Made by a program: the position numbers and the translations under genes | Assembly: GCA_043228905.1 (NCBI GenBank) | Contig: JBHGNT010000022.1 | Span: 7,626,001-7,690,000 of the forward strand | Length of the DNA stretch: 64,000 nt | Origin: Azolla caroliniana | Lineage: Eukaryota > Polypodiophyta | Direction: 5' to 3' | In this document: in pieces, positions 35,784 through 45,991 of the stretch | Layout of the letters: each line of letters begins with the position of its first letter | How positions within the stretch are numbered: position 1 is the stretch's first letter | Notes under the pieces: generated by a model | The model's database searches: none | What the model was told of the DNA's origin: nothing | What the model saw: the letters and a program-made list of their open reading frames with translations, nothing else

Positions 35784-38188
35784 ATGACTATGCCGATATT
35801 TATCTCTACCGCCTTACGTCGATGGCTCGTGGAGAAATGCCTGGATGGGTACATCAGGGTTGCAAAGGCACCTCCACACCTGGATGCATTGGACATTGCC
35901 AGAAAGCTCAACATTGACACGGTCACCAACTCATCCATCCGGAAAAAGTTGGACCTGTCATCACTAGGGGAAAGGCATTTCGAATTCCCTCCTGCGGAGT
36001 CGCTGCAGAGATATTTCGGTCCATATTCGTCCTCCGCCAAGGCATATAGAACGAAGGAGATCCTAAATCCCTTTTTCCGCAAAGTTGCCAAGTTCATATT
36101 CGAGGTCGGATGCATACATGTAAACGCATATGAGATGCCCAAGCAGAAGGTAGGTATCATTATTGATAACTTTGAAGGATGTACGGTTGATTGGGGGGTC
36201 ATCACGGGGCCGACGTTAAGGGAAGTCCTGCACGCGTATATGGGAGGCAAGAAGCTCAGGCCTATCATACAACAGTACTTGACGGTACTATTCCCACCCT
36301 GAGACCTGCCGACACTACAGCCCAGCAGGCCCATGCTGCCGCCTCGATCCGAGAAGCGCAGGTTAGCGGAGTTAGCCACCACAAAGTGGGAGGATGACCC
36401 CCAACCCGCCCAGCCGGACACACGGACAACACCGGAAGAGCAGGTTGTGCGCTTTGAGGACGCGACACCAGGCCGAACCTCGATAGGAAAGCCCTAGGCC
36501 GAAACGGCGGAGGCTGGACAAGAAAGATGGGCGAGGATTAGTTAAAGACGTACTCGCGGCAGTGGAGACAACGACCGCAGGCGATGACTCTACAACTACA
36601 GAGCCCAACACCACCTTCGAAATAATCCGGGAGCCACGGACGATCATTACGGCGCAGTCACAACGAGGGAAAGCCGTATTGACGGCAGAAAGCAAGGTCT
36701 TGGCATATCTGGATATCCCGGACACAGTCCATGAGTTCAGCGCACTATTACAGTTCGGAACCTCTTTTGAGCTCATGGAATTCTTGGCAACGCAACAGAT
36801 AAAGGTCTCGCAACGAATGGTCGAGGAGCATGCGGAGCTCCAGGTGATTGAGAGAGCCTTAACACAAACGACGGAGAGCGACGATGAGGACCAGTTAGCC
36901 AGAGTCGGCAGACGGAGGAACGCCGGTATACGCCGAATGGGGATGGAACTACCCCCATTAAACACGGCCCTAGTTGAAGTTCATAGGGAACTGGTAAAGG
37001 TCAGCATGGGCACCAAGGAGATGGCCATTAAAAATAAGAATGTCTAGAAGAAGGTTAAACTGACCCAAGCCGAACTACAAAAAGCCAACGAACGCATCGC
37101 GGAGTTGGAAAATAACGCAACTACGGCGCAACGGGCAACTCCACCACCAAACAACGCCATCGAAGCCTTGAAGGAAGAGATTGAGGCTCATACCGTCATT
37201 GCCTCAAAAGAAAAACGGGCCGTACAACTAGGGGAATTAGAAATTGACCGCCTCCGCGCTGAACTTCGCCAGTCCTCAGACAGGGAAAAGGATATCCGGG
37301 CCAATGGCCGAAAAGCAGTAAAAACCCTTGAAGAGAAACTCGCTGCGGAGACAGCACAACATACTCGGATAAGAGAAGAAAACACCCAATTACGGGAGGA
37401 AGCGAAAAAATTGGAGGCGGCAATCGCGGGACTCCGGGTCTTATTGGAGAAAAAGAAGGCATGGTTCAACGAGCAGCTAGTGGGCGAACAGGAAAGAAGG
37501 CATTAGCTCGAAAACCGCTTGAACAATGAAATGGGAAAACTAGAAGAACTACATGCGAAGGAATCCCAGCTGTGGGCGGGTATGAAGAGCACGTATGAAG
37601 AAGCGGCGGCAGTTAGCTAGCAAGAAATTGCAAACCTCAAGAAGTCTGTGGAAGAAGCACGCAACCGTTGCCAGGCCATCATAGACAACGTGCATATCCT
37701 TCTACAAATGAATCGGGAGAGGTTTACGGCGCAATTGAAAACTACATTAGACAAAGGATGGATGGCATGGGTAGCGGAATTGCATGCGTATCAAGCGGAC
37801 TGGGAGAACTGGAGAAAAGACGATCAAGGCTTCTATAAACTCAATGAGGAAAGCATTGCGGCAGTACGCGAGGACCTAGCGCAGGACTATCGTATGCTAG
37901 CGGACCAACATTCCGAACAACTCGCGCAACTATTAGATGATTTTGGTGAAAGTCAGGAGGATCTGTTTCACCAGATCACGCAAGCTGGCAACATGCGGAC
38001 AAACGTGGAATCCATCGCGACACCAATTCCGGATACCGCCAAAGAAGAGGAACCTCAGGCCAGGTCACCAGAAATTACAACTACGATGAACAGCACGGAA
38101 CGGCGAGCAAAGTCCTCGACAATACCAGAAAACGAAACCACTGCCCAAGGGGAACCCCATCTACCGGAGCATACGCTATCGGCCGACC
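35784..38188 (+). pseudogene. element C ORF3, coiled-coil protein, broken
   Basis: The first block, 35784-36302, is homologous to the start of D ORF3 (LRRWLVEKCLDGYIRVA; SLQRYFGPYSSSAKAYRT; MPKQKVGIII). The second, 36562-37047, holds AYLDIPDTVHEFSALLQFG and ELPPLNTALVEVHREL. Then come long heptad-rich coiled-coil segments (37105-37506, 37648-38188), ending in a region with GWMAWVAELHAYQ. Breaks are TGA at 36300, TAG near 36496, 37045, 37504 and 37618, and at least one frameshift. Element D is inserted at 38188; the frame continues at 53162. I recognise no known family; a structural or particle-associated role is only a guess. Confidence 0.7.
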
Positions 38189-38645
38189 TGTTACCCGGAC
38201 CCGGACAGTCAATTTTACCGAACAAGTGGGAAAGCGTCGAAAACAGAGTCGGTTCGGATCGACTGTTCGGATCAATGACTCAACAGTAAACGAAGAGAAC
38301 TAAGTTAGTTAGATAATTTTGTAAATCTTGATAGTAAGTAGGAATAGTTCTTGATGAGAAAAGACCTTCGGTATACCTATAAAAGGGAACCGAAGGCATT
38401 GTAAGAAAGGTCGTTTTATTTAGTAATATAAGTTGAAGTTAGGAATATCCTGTACGGATTCTGTGTTCTTTCTATTGTCTATGTTCTTAAGTGCAAGCTT
38501 CCTAATTTATAACTAAGTAACGATCACGGTAATTACCGATTAATATAGTATAATTCCGTTCGTAAAACACAATTCCTTGTTAGAACGTTGAGTAGCGAAG
38601 TTCACTCTTCTGTATCGGTAGTAGTTAGTAATTAGCCGATTAACA
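38189..38645 (+). repeat. element D 5' LTR
   Basis: TATAAAAGG at 38378 is bracketed by a perfect inverted repeat, CCTTCGGT (38365-38372) and ACCGAAGG (38389-38396). The PBS-like TTTTGGCACGCCCGGT follows at 38654-38669, eight bases after the LTR. Confidence 0.9.
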
Positions 38646-38704
38646 CAGAAGAATTTTGGCACGCCCGGTTACATCTGCAATTAAGCAGAGAACAATTCGA
38701 ATGG

Positions 38705-40999
38705 ATGTCGTATGAAGAGGAGGCACCGGTCAGTTGTAAGCGCCCTCGTACAAGGTCAGTTACGAAGGTAGTGCAACAAGCGTTCATTGCGCAAGAACAG
38801 TCGGAATCAAGCACAAAGTGGTCGAAACTTCCTGACTTATCCGATCAATTACCTTCAGACGAAAAACAGACGGAAGAGGTATCGTTTTACGACATTTGGG
38901 ACGATATGCCTTATACTTATTCTAAGTTCCGGGAAGGAACAGATGCGGAAGCACATGTTAGGGATTTCTTAACGACATGGGAGATTAACCATGGAGCTCA
39001 GCGATTGTCGGCAGATGCCGAAGATAAGTCAAAAATCGCTGAGTTCGTCTTATCATTAGACGGATATTCCGCTAATTGGTTTGCGCAGAACGGTCTTCAA
39101 GGATTTCCATCCTTTGAAGTGTTAACTAGTAAATTTTTACAATTATTTCATCAACAAATTCCGCAGAAGGATTTGATTGCGCAATTTTATGCGTTATATC
39201 AAGAAAAAAATGAAACAGTATCTCAGTTTGTGATACGATTTCAGAACTTACAGCTTCAGATTTCAAGGCCGATTCCGGATAAGGAATTAAAAGAAGTCTT
39301 TCTAGAAGCTGTAAAAGAACCATTAAGGACGACATTGAAAGTGTTCGATTTTCGAAATCAGACTATCGAACAAGTAATTGATAAAGCAATAGAAATGGGT
39401 CGACCACCGGTCAATGTTCAGAGTATGGACATGTCGGCATTACACCGTACATTACCAACAATAGAGGAGTTACAATTTCGACAAGCAGTTCAATGCACCA
39501 CTTGTTTAAATACGGGGCATTCGGCAATTGAATGTACGTTAAGAACACATTGTACAATATGTCATTCAAAATTACATTCAGTAGAACAATGTGAATATAA
39601 TCTGCTTAATAAGACTACGGCGTCAGTACGACAAATTTTTACTGACAATGGTTACCAAAATAACACTAATCTGTTCAATGGTTATCAAAATAATAATTTT
39701 TCACAAAATCAGCAAAATGTACAACAGAATCCGGTTCTACAGCCAAATCAGATCTTTTCACAACAAAATATGCAACCCACTCAAGTGACTCAAGCATTTC
39801 AACCAGGTTTTGTTCAATCCAATCCACCATTCGTACAGAATCCGAATCAATATTTTCAACAAAATAATCAAAGTTTCCAACAAGGTAACCCACCATTTCA
39901 AGGGTTTCAACAGAACTGTCCGAATGTGCAACCGAATTCTACATTTCAACCAAATCCGGCATTTCAACCGGGTAATATGACCTTTCAACATAATACTCAA
40001 ACCGTGCCACAAAATAATCAAATGTTTCAACAGAGTAATTTTCCGCCAAATCAGGAGTTCGGGATACCACACAATATAGCACAACCAAATGATAATACTG
40101 AACAATTTAGGCAGAATCGGTATAAAAACAAGAGATTTTACAAACCAAAAGCTACACGTCAATACCAACAAAACCCGAATGGTAATGAAGAGCAGCAATT
40201 TAATAACGGCCAATTTGCACATGGAGAGACCAATGCAACATTTGTACCCACTTGTTACATTTGTCGACAAATAGGCCATTATGCTAATCAATGTCCGGTT
40301 AAAGGAAAGGGTCCAGCAGTTAATATGGTAATACCGGAAGTTCAGCAAGTAACGACACGCAGCAAAAGCAAACAATCAGAGTGGGAAATTCAGGAAGAAG
40401 TTCGGAAGGCGGCAAAAGAATGGGTGGACGAAGCAAATCAAAGTAATGTGAATCGAATGTTACAAGACAATAACATTGACCAGGACATCGTTGTACAACA
40501 GTCATTGGGGAATAAGGAACAGGAAGAAACTTGGAAACTGTTGGCTGATTGCCAAGTGTCATTGACACTTACGGGCTTACTTAAGTTAGTACCAAGGTTT
40601 ACAGAAAAAGTGGCAGCATTAATTGCATATAAAGGTTCCGAACAAATAGCAGTACACTACAATCAGCCAAGTAATAACCCTTCGATCATGGATGAACAGA
40701 ATCCGTCAATTAAGGTAATACTTTACGGGCAAGAAATCGGAAATGTGATTATAGATGGAGGCTCGGGTGTTAATGTGATTAACAAAACTACATGTGAAAA
40801 ACTGGGAATCACGGAATGGGAAGCATGTCCGTTTTGGTTACGAATGGCAGATACAAGTACGGTACGACCGATTGGTTTGCTTCGAGAACTGGACGTAATA
40901 ATCGGGGGACAGTTTTCAGATTTCGGCAGTAATTTTGCAGTTAGAAACACAGGGAGCATACCCCTTGTTATTGGGGAGACCATGGTTAAAGACAGCTAA
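38705..40999 (+). CDS. element D Gag plus start of protease
   Basis: The ORF encodes 764 residues from the ATG at 38705. Residues about 60-260 are a capsid-type retrotransposon gag domain (YSKFREGTDAEAHVRDFL, FALYQEKN-like segment, FVIRFQNLQLQ). Two CX2CX4HX4C zinc knuckles lie at 264-277 and 283-296. A Q/N/P-rich low-complexity segment runs from about 310 to 510. A third knuckle, CYICRQIGHYANQC, lies at 517-530. The aspartic protease active site DGGSG is at 684-688. The frame leaves the protease at a TTTT run (40913-40916): after it the gag frame reads nonsense to 40999 while homology continues in the +1 frame. Gag would form cytoplasmic particles and package the RNA. Confidence 0.85.
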   Translation: MSYEEEAPVSCKRPRTRSVTKVVQQAFIAQEQSESSTKWSKLPDLSDQLPSDEKQTEEVSFYDIWDDMPYTYSKFREGTDAEAHVRDFLTTWEINHGAQRLSADAEDKSKIAEFVLSLDGYSANWFAQNGLQGFPSFEVLTSKFLQLFHQQIPQKDLIAQFYALYQEKNETVSQFVIRFQNLQLQISRPIPDKELKEVFLEAVKEPLRTTLKVFDFRNQTIEQVIDKAIEMGRPPVNVQSMDMSALHRTLPTIEELQFRQAVQCTTCLNTGHSAIECTLRTHCTICHSKLHSVEQCEYNLLNKTTASVRQIFTDNGYQNNTNLFNGYQNNNFSQNQQNVQQNPVLQPNQIFSQQNMQPTQVTQAFQPGFVQSNPPFVQNPNQYFQQNNQSFQQGNPPFQGFQQNCPNVQPNSTFQPNPAFQPGNMTFQHNTQTVPQNNQMFQQSNFPPNQEFGIPHNIAQPNDNTEQFRQNRYKNKRFYKPKATRQYQQNPNGNEEQQFNNGQFAHGETNATFVPTCYICRQIGHYANQCPVKGKGPAVNMVIPEVQQVTTRSKSKQSEWEIQEEVRKAAKEWVDEANQSNVNRMLQDNNIDQDIVVQQSLGNKEQEETWKLLADCQVSLTLTGLLKLVPRFTEKVAALIAYKGSEQIAVHYNQPSNNPSIMDEQNPSIKVILYGQEIGNVIIDGGSGVNVINKTTCEKLGITEWEACPFWLRMADTSTVRPIGLLRELDVIIGGQFSDFGSNFAVRNTGSIPLVIGETMVKDS

Positions 41000-43900
41000 T
41001 ATTAAACAAAATTGGAAACAAAATGTGCTAACATTTAGGAAAGGAAAAACTAAGGTCAGGATTCCGACGCACAACAAAGTGACAACAAGCAAACAGAGTT
41101 TACCTGTACATGCAGAAGCAGTTAATATGATGGAAGGATTGGACGAGGAAGAAGAAAGTCAGTATTTTGATGATAATCAGAAAATCATCCCTCTATTTGT
41201 GGTCGATATTTTGCAAGCATTAACACCATATGTAGACTCACACGAAGAAGTGCCAATCGATGAGCAAACAATGAAAGAAATACGAATGCAACAAGACGCT
41301 ACAGATAAGGAAATGAAGGTATCTCAGAGAGTGCAAGCCTCAGCATTGGAGGAGATCGATTTGGCAGGAGTAGAGGATGCTGAAAGAAAAACAGTCTTGA
41401 TTGCTAGAGATTTGGCGGAAAATGACAAACGGACATTAACAACATTACTATTACAATATAAAGATGTTTTTGCATGGTCGTTTGACGATATGAAAGGTCT
41501 GGATCCCGCTTTTTGTCAACATCAAATCAATTTGCATAAAGATGCAAAGCCAGTACAACAACGCAGGTACAGGTTGAATCCGAATTATGCTATCAAAGTA
41601 AAAGAAGAAATCGATAAACTCTTAAAAGTAGGATTTATTCGACCCGTCAAAAAATCAACATGGCTGAGTCCGATAGTAGTAGTCCCGAAAAAGAATGGGA
41701 AAATTCGCGTATGTGTGGATTACAGAAAATTGAATGCAGCGACAATTACGGATGCGTTTCCGTTGCCATTCACAGATGGCATATTAGATGCAGTAGCGGG
41801 ACATGAAATTTATAGTTTCTTGGATGGGTTCAGTGGGTACAACCAAGTACGGATGAATCCGGAAGATCAGGAAAAGATAGCCTTCGTCACAGAATGGGGT
41901 GTCTTTGTGGCAGTAGTAATGATGTTCGGTTTAAAAACAGCTCCAGCTACATTTCAGTGGGTAATACAGGAAATATTCGGGGAATATATTCCAGCTTTCA
42001 TGCAGGTGTTTTTAGATGATTTTGCAGTATATAGTCGGAAAGCTGATCATTTTGAGCATTTACGGCTATGCTTAGAAAAATGTCGAAAAGGGCGTCTTAG
42101 CTTAAATCCAGCCAAATGCGCATTCGGAGTAATGAGTGGTACGTTACTTGGGCATATTGTCAGTCAAGAAGGGATTGCAGTGGACCCAGACAAAGTTAAA
42201 GCAATTATTGAGGCAACACCACCAACAAATGCTAAAGCTCTAAGTAAATTTTTGGGTCAAATTCGGTGGCACAGTAGAATGATGAGATATCTAGCAGACA
42301 TTGCTATCCCGTTACACACAGCAGTACACAAAGTTCCTTTTATATGGACAAGTATAGAACAAGATGCATACGAATGTCTCAAGAAGATGCTGACGAAGGT
42401 TCCGGTAGTTCAACCACCGGACTGGAACAAACCATTTCATGTTTTCGTCGATGCGTCGGACATTGCCATTGGCAATGCTTTAATGCAATTATCCGAACCA
42501 AACTGGTATAGGCCGGTATACTATGCCAGTAGGAAACTTTCGTCGGCCGAAAGAAACTATTCAACAACTGAAAGAGAAGCTTTGGGAATGATATATAGTG
42601 TGAACAAATTTCGACATTACCTTCTGGGTAAGAAATTTACATTTCATGTGGATCATTCGGCTTTACTATATCTAGTTTCCAAACAAGAATTGACAGGCAA
42701 GTTAGCCAGATGGACGTTATTGCTTCAAGAGTTTGAATTCGACATTATACATCGACCAGGAGCACAGCACGCGATTGCTGACTATCTCAGTCGGCTTGAG
42801 TCTGGAGAAGAAGCGGTTGGGGTTAAAGATGATTTTCCAGATACTCAATTATTTCGGGTTGAGGCAGTAAAAGCACATGAAGTGAATGAGGAAAAAGACG
42901 ATGAATGGATTTCCGAAATGACGATATTTCTATCAACAGGAATTCCGGCCGAACACATGTCGACAGATGAAAGAAAAAGAATTGCAGTACGAAGTCGGAA
43001 TTTTTGTTTATTTAATGACATATTGTATCATAAAGGAGCGGATGGAATATGGCGAAGGGTAGTACGAAAATTTGAAAAATCAGCCATATTAACGGAGTCA
43101 CATTGTGGAATTGCTGGCGGTCATTACGCAGGAGAAGCAACAGCCAGAAAAATATGGAATAGCGGGTTATGGTGGCCAACGGTGATGAAAGATGCTAACG
43201 AATATTGTAAGAAATGCGATTTGTGTCAAAGAATGGGGCAACCAACCGAAAAGGATCGAATGCCTTTTCAACCGGTTTTACCTCTTGAGCCATTTCAGAA
43301 ATGGGGCTTAGATTTTGTTGGCCCATTCAAACCAGCAGCTGCAAGAACCGGTAATCGATATATCATAATTGTGACTGACTATTGCACAAAATGGGTTGAA
43401 GCAAAAGCTCTCAGGGACAATACAGCAGCATCCACAGCAAAATTCCTGTATGAGTATATATGGTGTCGATTCGGTTGCCCAATAGAATTGGTAAGCGATC
43501 AAGGCACTCATTTTATTAACAAGTTAATTAACGAATTAACCAATTACTATGCCGTAGTTCATAAGAAAAGTACGCCTTACTATCCCCAAGCTAATGGATT
43601 GGCAGAATCGACAAATAAAACAATTCAAACAATTTTAAAGAAGATAGTGAATGAAAATCGTACTGATTGGGATCAAAAGTTAAATAGTGCATTATGGGCA
43701 TATCGTACTTCGTACAAAACATCCATTAAATCAACACCTTTCCGAATGGCATTCGGACTCGAAGCCGTTATGCCGATCGAATTTCAAATTCCGACACTTC
43801 GTATCCAAGCAACGAATAAGTTAAATGAAATAGAATCGGAGCAGATACGCAAAGAGGCTTTATTAGTATTAGAAGAAGAACGGATTCAATCAATGTCAGC

Positions 43901-44195
43901 ACTAGAACACAAGCAGAGACAAATCAAGGCATTCGTAAATCGACATCGAAGGAAATCGGAAGAGCAATTCGAAATTGGGAAACCGGTATTGGTATTCCAG
44001 ACGAGAATGGGACTTATGCCTGGGAAACTCCGGTATAGATGGACAGGTCCAGTATGGATAATTAATAGTAAAAATGGTACGTACCAGCTGGGATCATTAA
44101 CCGGAGAGGTTTTACCGAAATGGGTAAATGGATTCCGGCTTAAACCGTATTTGGGAGATATGCCGGTAAATCCGTTTATTCAAACGGAAGAGTAA
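40917..44195 (+). CDS. element D Pol: protease end, RT, RNase H, integrase
   Basis: Protease homology in this frame resumes right after the T run (ISAVILQLETQGAYPLLLGRPW). RT: VPKKNGKIRVCVDYRKLNA, FGLKTAPATFQ, catalytic FLDD at about 42012. RNase H: FHVFVDASDIAIG, TTEREALGMIY, FHVDHSALLYL. Integrase: HCGIAGGHYAG with CDLCQRMG (HHCC finger), then catalytic LDFVGPF, VSDQGTHF and NGLAESTNK (D, D, E). The C-terminus, PVLVFQTRMGLMPGKLRYRW ending GFRLKPYLG, resembles non-chromodomain plant Ty3 groups. There are no stops over 1086 codons. The frame is +1 relative to gag, best explained by one extra T. The stop is embedded in the poly(A) tract that follows. Confidence 0.85.
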   Translation, partial: QISAVILQLETQGAYPLLLGRPWLKTANIKQNWKQNVLTFRKGKTKVRIPTHNKVTTSKQSLPVHAEAVNMMEGLDEEEESQYFDDNQKIIPLFVVDILQALTPYVDSHEEVPIDEQTMKEIRMQQDATDKEMKVSQRVQASALEEIDLAGVEDAERKTVLIARDLAENDKRTLTTLLLQYKDVFAWSFDDMKGLDPAFCQHQINLHKDAKPVQQRRYRLNPNYAIKVKEEIDKLLKVGFIRPVKKSTWLSPIVVVPKKNGKIRVCVDYRKLNAATITDAFPLPFTDGILDAVAGHEIYSFLDGFSGYNQVRMNPEDQEKIAFVTEWGVFVAVVMMFGLKTAPATFQWVIQEIFGEYIPAFMQVFLDDFAVYSRKADHFEHLRLCLEKCRKGRLSLNPAKCAFGVMSGTLLGHIVSQEGIAVDPDKVKAIIEATPPTNAKALSKFLGQIRWHSRMMRYLADIAIPLHTAVHKVPFIWTSIEQDAYECLKKMLTKVPVVQPPDWNKPFHVFVDASDIAIGNALMQLSEPNWYRPVYYASRKLSSAERNYSTTEREALGMIYSVNKFRHYLLGKKFTFHVDHSALLYLVSKQELTGKLARWTLLLQEFEFDIIHRPGAQHAIADYLSRLESGEEAVGVKDDFPDTQLFRVEAVKAHEVNEEKDDEWISEMTIFLSTGIPAEHMSTDERKRIAVRSRNFCLFNDILYHKGADGIWRRVVRKFEKSAILTESHCGIAGGHYAGEATARKIWNSGLWWPTVMKDANEYCKKCDLCQRMGQPTEKDRMPFQPVLPLEPFQKWGLDFVGPFKPAAARTGNRYIIIVTDYCTKWVEAKALRDNTAASTAKFLYEYIWCRFGCPIELVSDQGTHFINKLINELTNYYAVVHKKSTPYYPQANGLAESTNKTIQTILKKIVNENRTDWDQKLNSALWAYRTSYKTSIKSTPFRMAFGLEAVMPIEFQIPTLRIQATNKLNEIESEQIRKEALLVLEEERIQSMSALEHKQRQIKAFVNRHRRKSEEQFEIGKPVLVFQTRMGLMPGKLRYRWTGPVWIINSKNGTYQLGSLTGEVLPKWVNGFRLKPYLGDMPVNPFIQTEE

Positions 44196-44218
44196 AAAAA
44201 AAAAAAAAAAAAAAAAAA
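44194..44218 (+). repeat. A25 tract at the pol stop of element D
   Basis: The TAA stop of pol (44193-44195) runs directly into 25 A. A similar A-rich tract follows pol in element C. Confidence 0.9.
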
Positions 44219-44603
44219 CTAACTAACTCACTCAATAGTTCTTGTCAAATGCAACAATACAATCTTGCCATAACAGTATGAATCAACTATAAATAGAAAG
44301 AGGAATTGCATGATTATTAGTAAGGAGTACAACCACTACACGTAGAGTGAATACTAATTAATTCCTACATTAATAGCAATTACTATTCTTTAAGTCATCA
44401 TGCATAAGTTAATATCTTTAAAGCATATTTCTGTATCGTCTGTGTCGCCAAAACAACGGAAACGAGTGCAGATATCGAAACAGTCTGAGCCTTCGTGCCC
44501 TAGTTCGCCCAAACTCTGTTTTTCTGATTTTCATCGCTACAGAAACTGTGCAGATCTGCAACCGTTATCGACAAGTGATTCAGAACAAGGAAACACAGAA
44601 GTC

Positions 44604-45255
44604 ATGCCGATTCCTGTATCTGAAGAACTGCGATTGTGGCTTCATGAGAGAAACTTACAAGGTTTCATCAAAGTAGCAGAAGCGGAACCTCATCCGCAGG
44701 CGGAAGAATTGGTACAACAAATAGACATCACCAAAATCACCACAAAGAAAATACGAAATGCATTACAGATGCCAAGAGGAGGCTTTGAGGCAGTTAAAAA
44801 ACCTTCATCAGAAGCACTCCAATCGTATTTCGGGGAATACTCACCCTCGGCAAAAGCATATCAGACTTATGGAGGTCGGGATGAGTTTTTTCATGAAGTG
44901 GCTAGATTTTTATTAGAGGTGGGATTTGTCAGTCCTCGTTTTTATTGTATGCCGAAAAAAAGGGCTGGGTTTATCATAGCCGCATACGAAAAAGAGGATT
45001 TCAACTGGCCACTATTGTCGGGGGAAGCTCTGAGAGAGCAGCTACAAGGGGTAAAAACAGGAAAACCGATGAAGCAAATTTTTGGTCGTTGGTTATCGGT
45101 ATTGTTTCCGATTCAAGAATCGGAAACTCCTGTTCAGTCAAGAAGACCACCGATAGTACAAGCACCACGAAGACACCGACAGGTAGTACATGAAGAATGG
45201 ATAGAAGAAGAATCGGCACATGCCGATAATATACAAACGAATATGCCTCAGTCGG
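44604..45255 (+). CDS. element D ORF3, N-terminal part (interrupted by copia F)
   Basis: The start is taken at the ATG of MPIPVSEELRLWLHERN because element C's ORF3 begins with the same MPI motif, although the frame is open from 44400. The N-terminal block (about 170 residues) matches C ORF3: LHERNLQGFIKVAEAEPHP, LQSYFGEYSPSAKAYQ, FLLEVGF, MPKKRAGFII and WLSVLFP. A variable acidic and proline region follows. Copia F is inserted after GTCGG (45251-45255); the frame continues exactly at 50854. I recognise no known domain. Its position downstream of pol with its own ATG suggests expression from a separate or spliced transcript. Confidence 0.7.
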
Positions 45256-45981
45256 TATTGAGAATCAGCTCTTCCGATTCACCTTCACCACTCGGCCACA
45301 ACCGAGTAATCTCCGAATCAATGGAGCAGAAAATAGGAAATACAGAGAAAGACACGATACACAGGGATTAACGTGGAAAACCCTATACGGGAAAAACCAC
45401 GGGAGTGCGAGACTCCAAACCAAACTATGCACAGAGAAATATACAATGGCGAGCTGCAAGGCAACGACCTTGCGCTCGCTTTCTTCGCCACAGGCGGCGG
45501 TATTACACAGAGGCGTCGACCTCTTCCTCTCTCACGCTCTATCTCGGCTGCTCTCACTTCGCTCCCTCTTAGTGGAAAAACAGAAAATGAGCAACAACAA
45601 CTAAACTGTTTGCCCTAAGTCATATTTATACACATATGACTTTCGGGCTATTTACAAATATAGCCTCAAGGGCTCTTGGCAAACATATTCACAAATATGT
45701 CCCCGCATCCGGATCTCGCTCCGGGTACATTCGTCATCCGGCTCCGTAACCGGGGTCTTCAGCATCCGGCTCCGTAGCCGGGGTATTCATCATCCGGCTC
45801 CGTAGCCGGGGTCTTCGTCATCCGGCTCCGTAGCCGGGGTCTTCGTCATCCGGCTCCGTAGCCGGGGTCTTCATCATCCGGCTCTGTAGCCAGGGTCTTC
45901 GTCATCCGGCTCCGTAACCGCAACCGGGCTTGCCGTCATTCATCTCCGGACATCCCATCCGGAGGGACCGTAATCCCAACA
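45256..45981 (-). repeat. element F 3' LTR
   Basis: Contains the TATA region (complement of CATATTTATACACATATGAC near 45620) and seven units of a 28-bp repeat (45729-45925, CATCCGGCTCCGTAGCCGGG core). On minus it starts TGTTGGGATTACGG and, judged from the target duplication, ends TCAATA. Confidence 0.9.
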
Positions 45982-45991
45982 AACTCCCCCT

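Noticed and set aside
38701-38715. Upstream ATG at 38701 as start of D gag
   Set aside because: It runs into a stop after four codons; the ATG at 38705 opens the gag frame.
43950-44195. Possible chromodomain at the C-terminus of D integrase
   Set aside because: The tail ends in NGFRLKPYLG and a short linker; no chromodomain-like residues follow, and the stop is at the poly(A).
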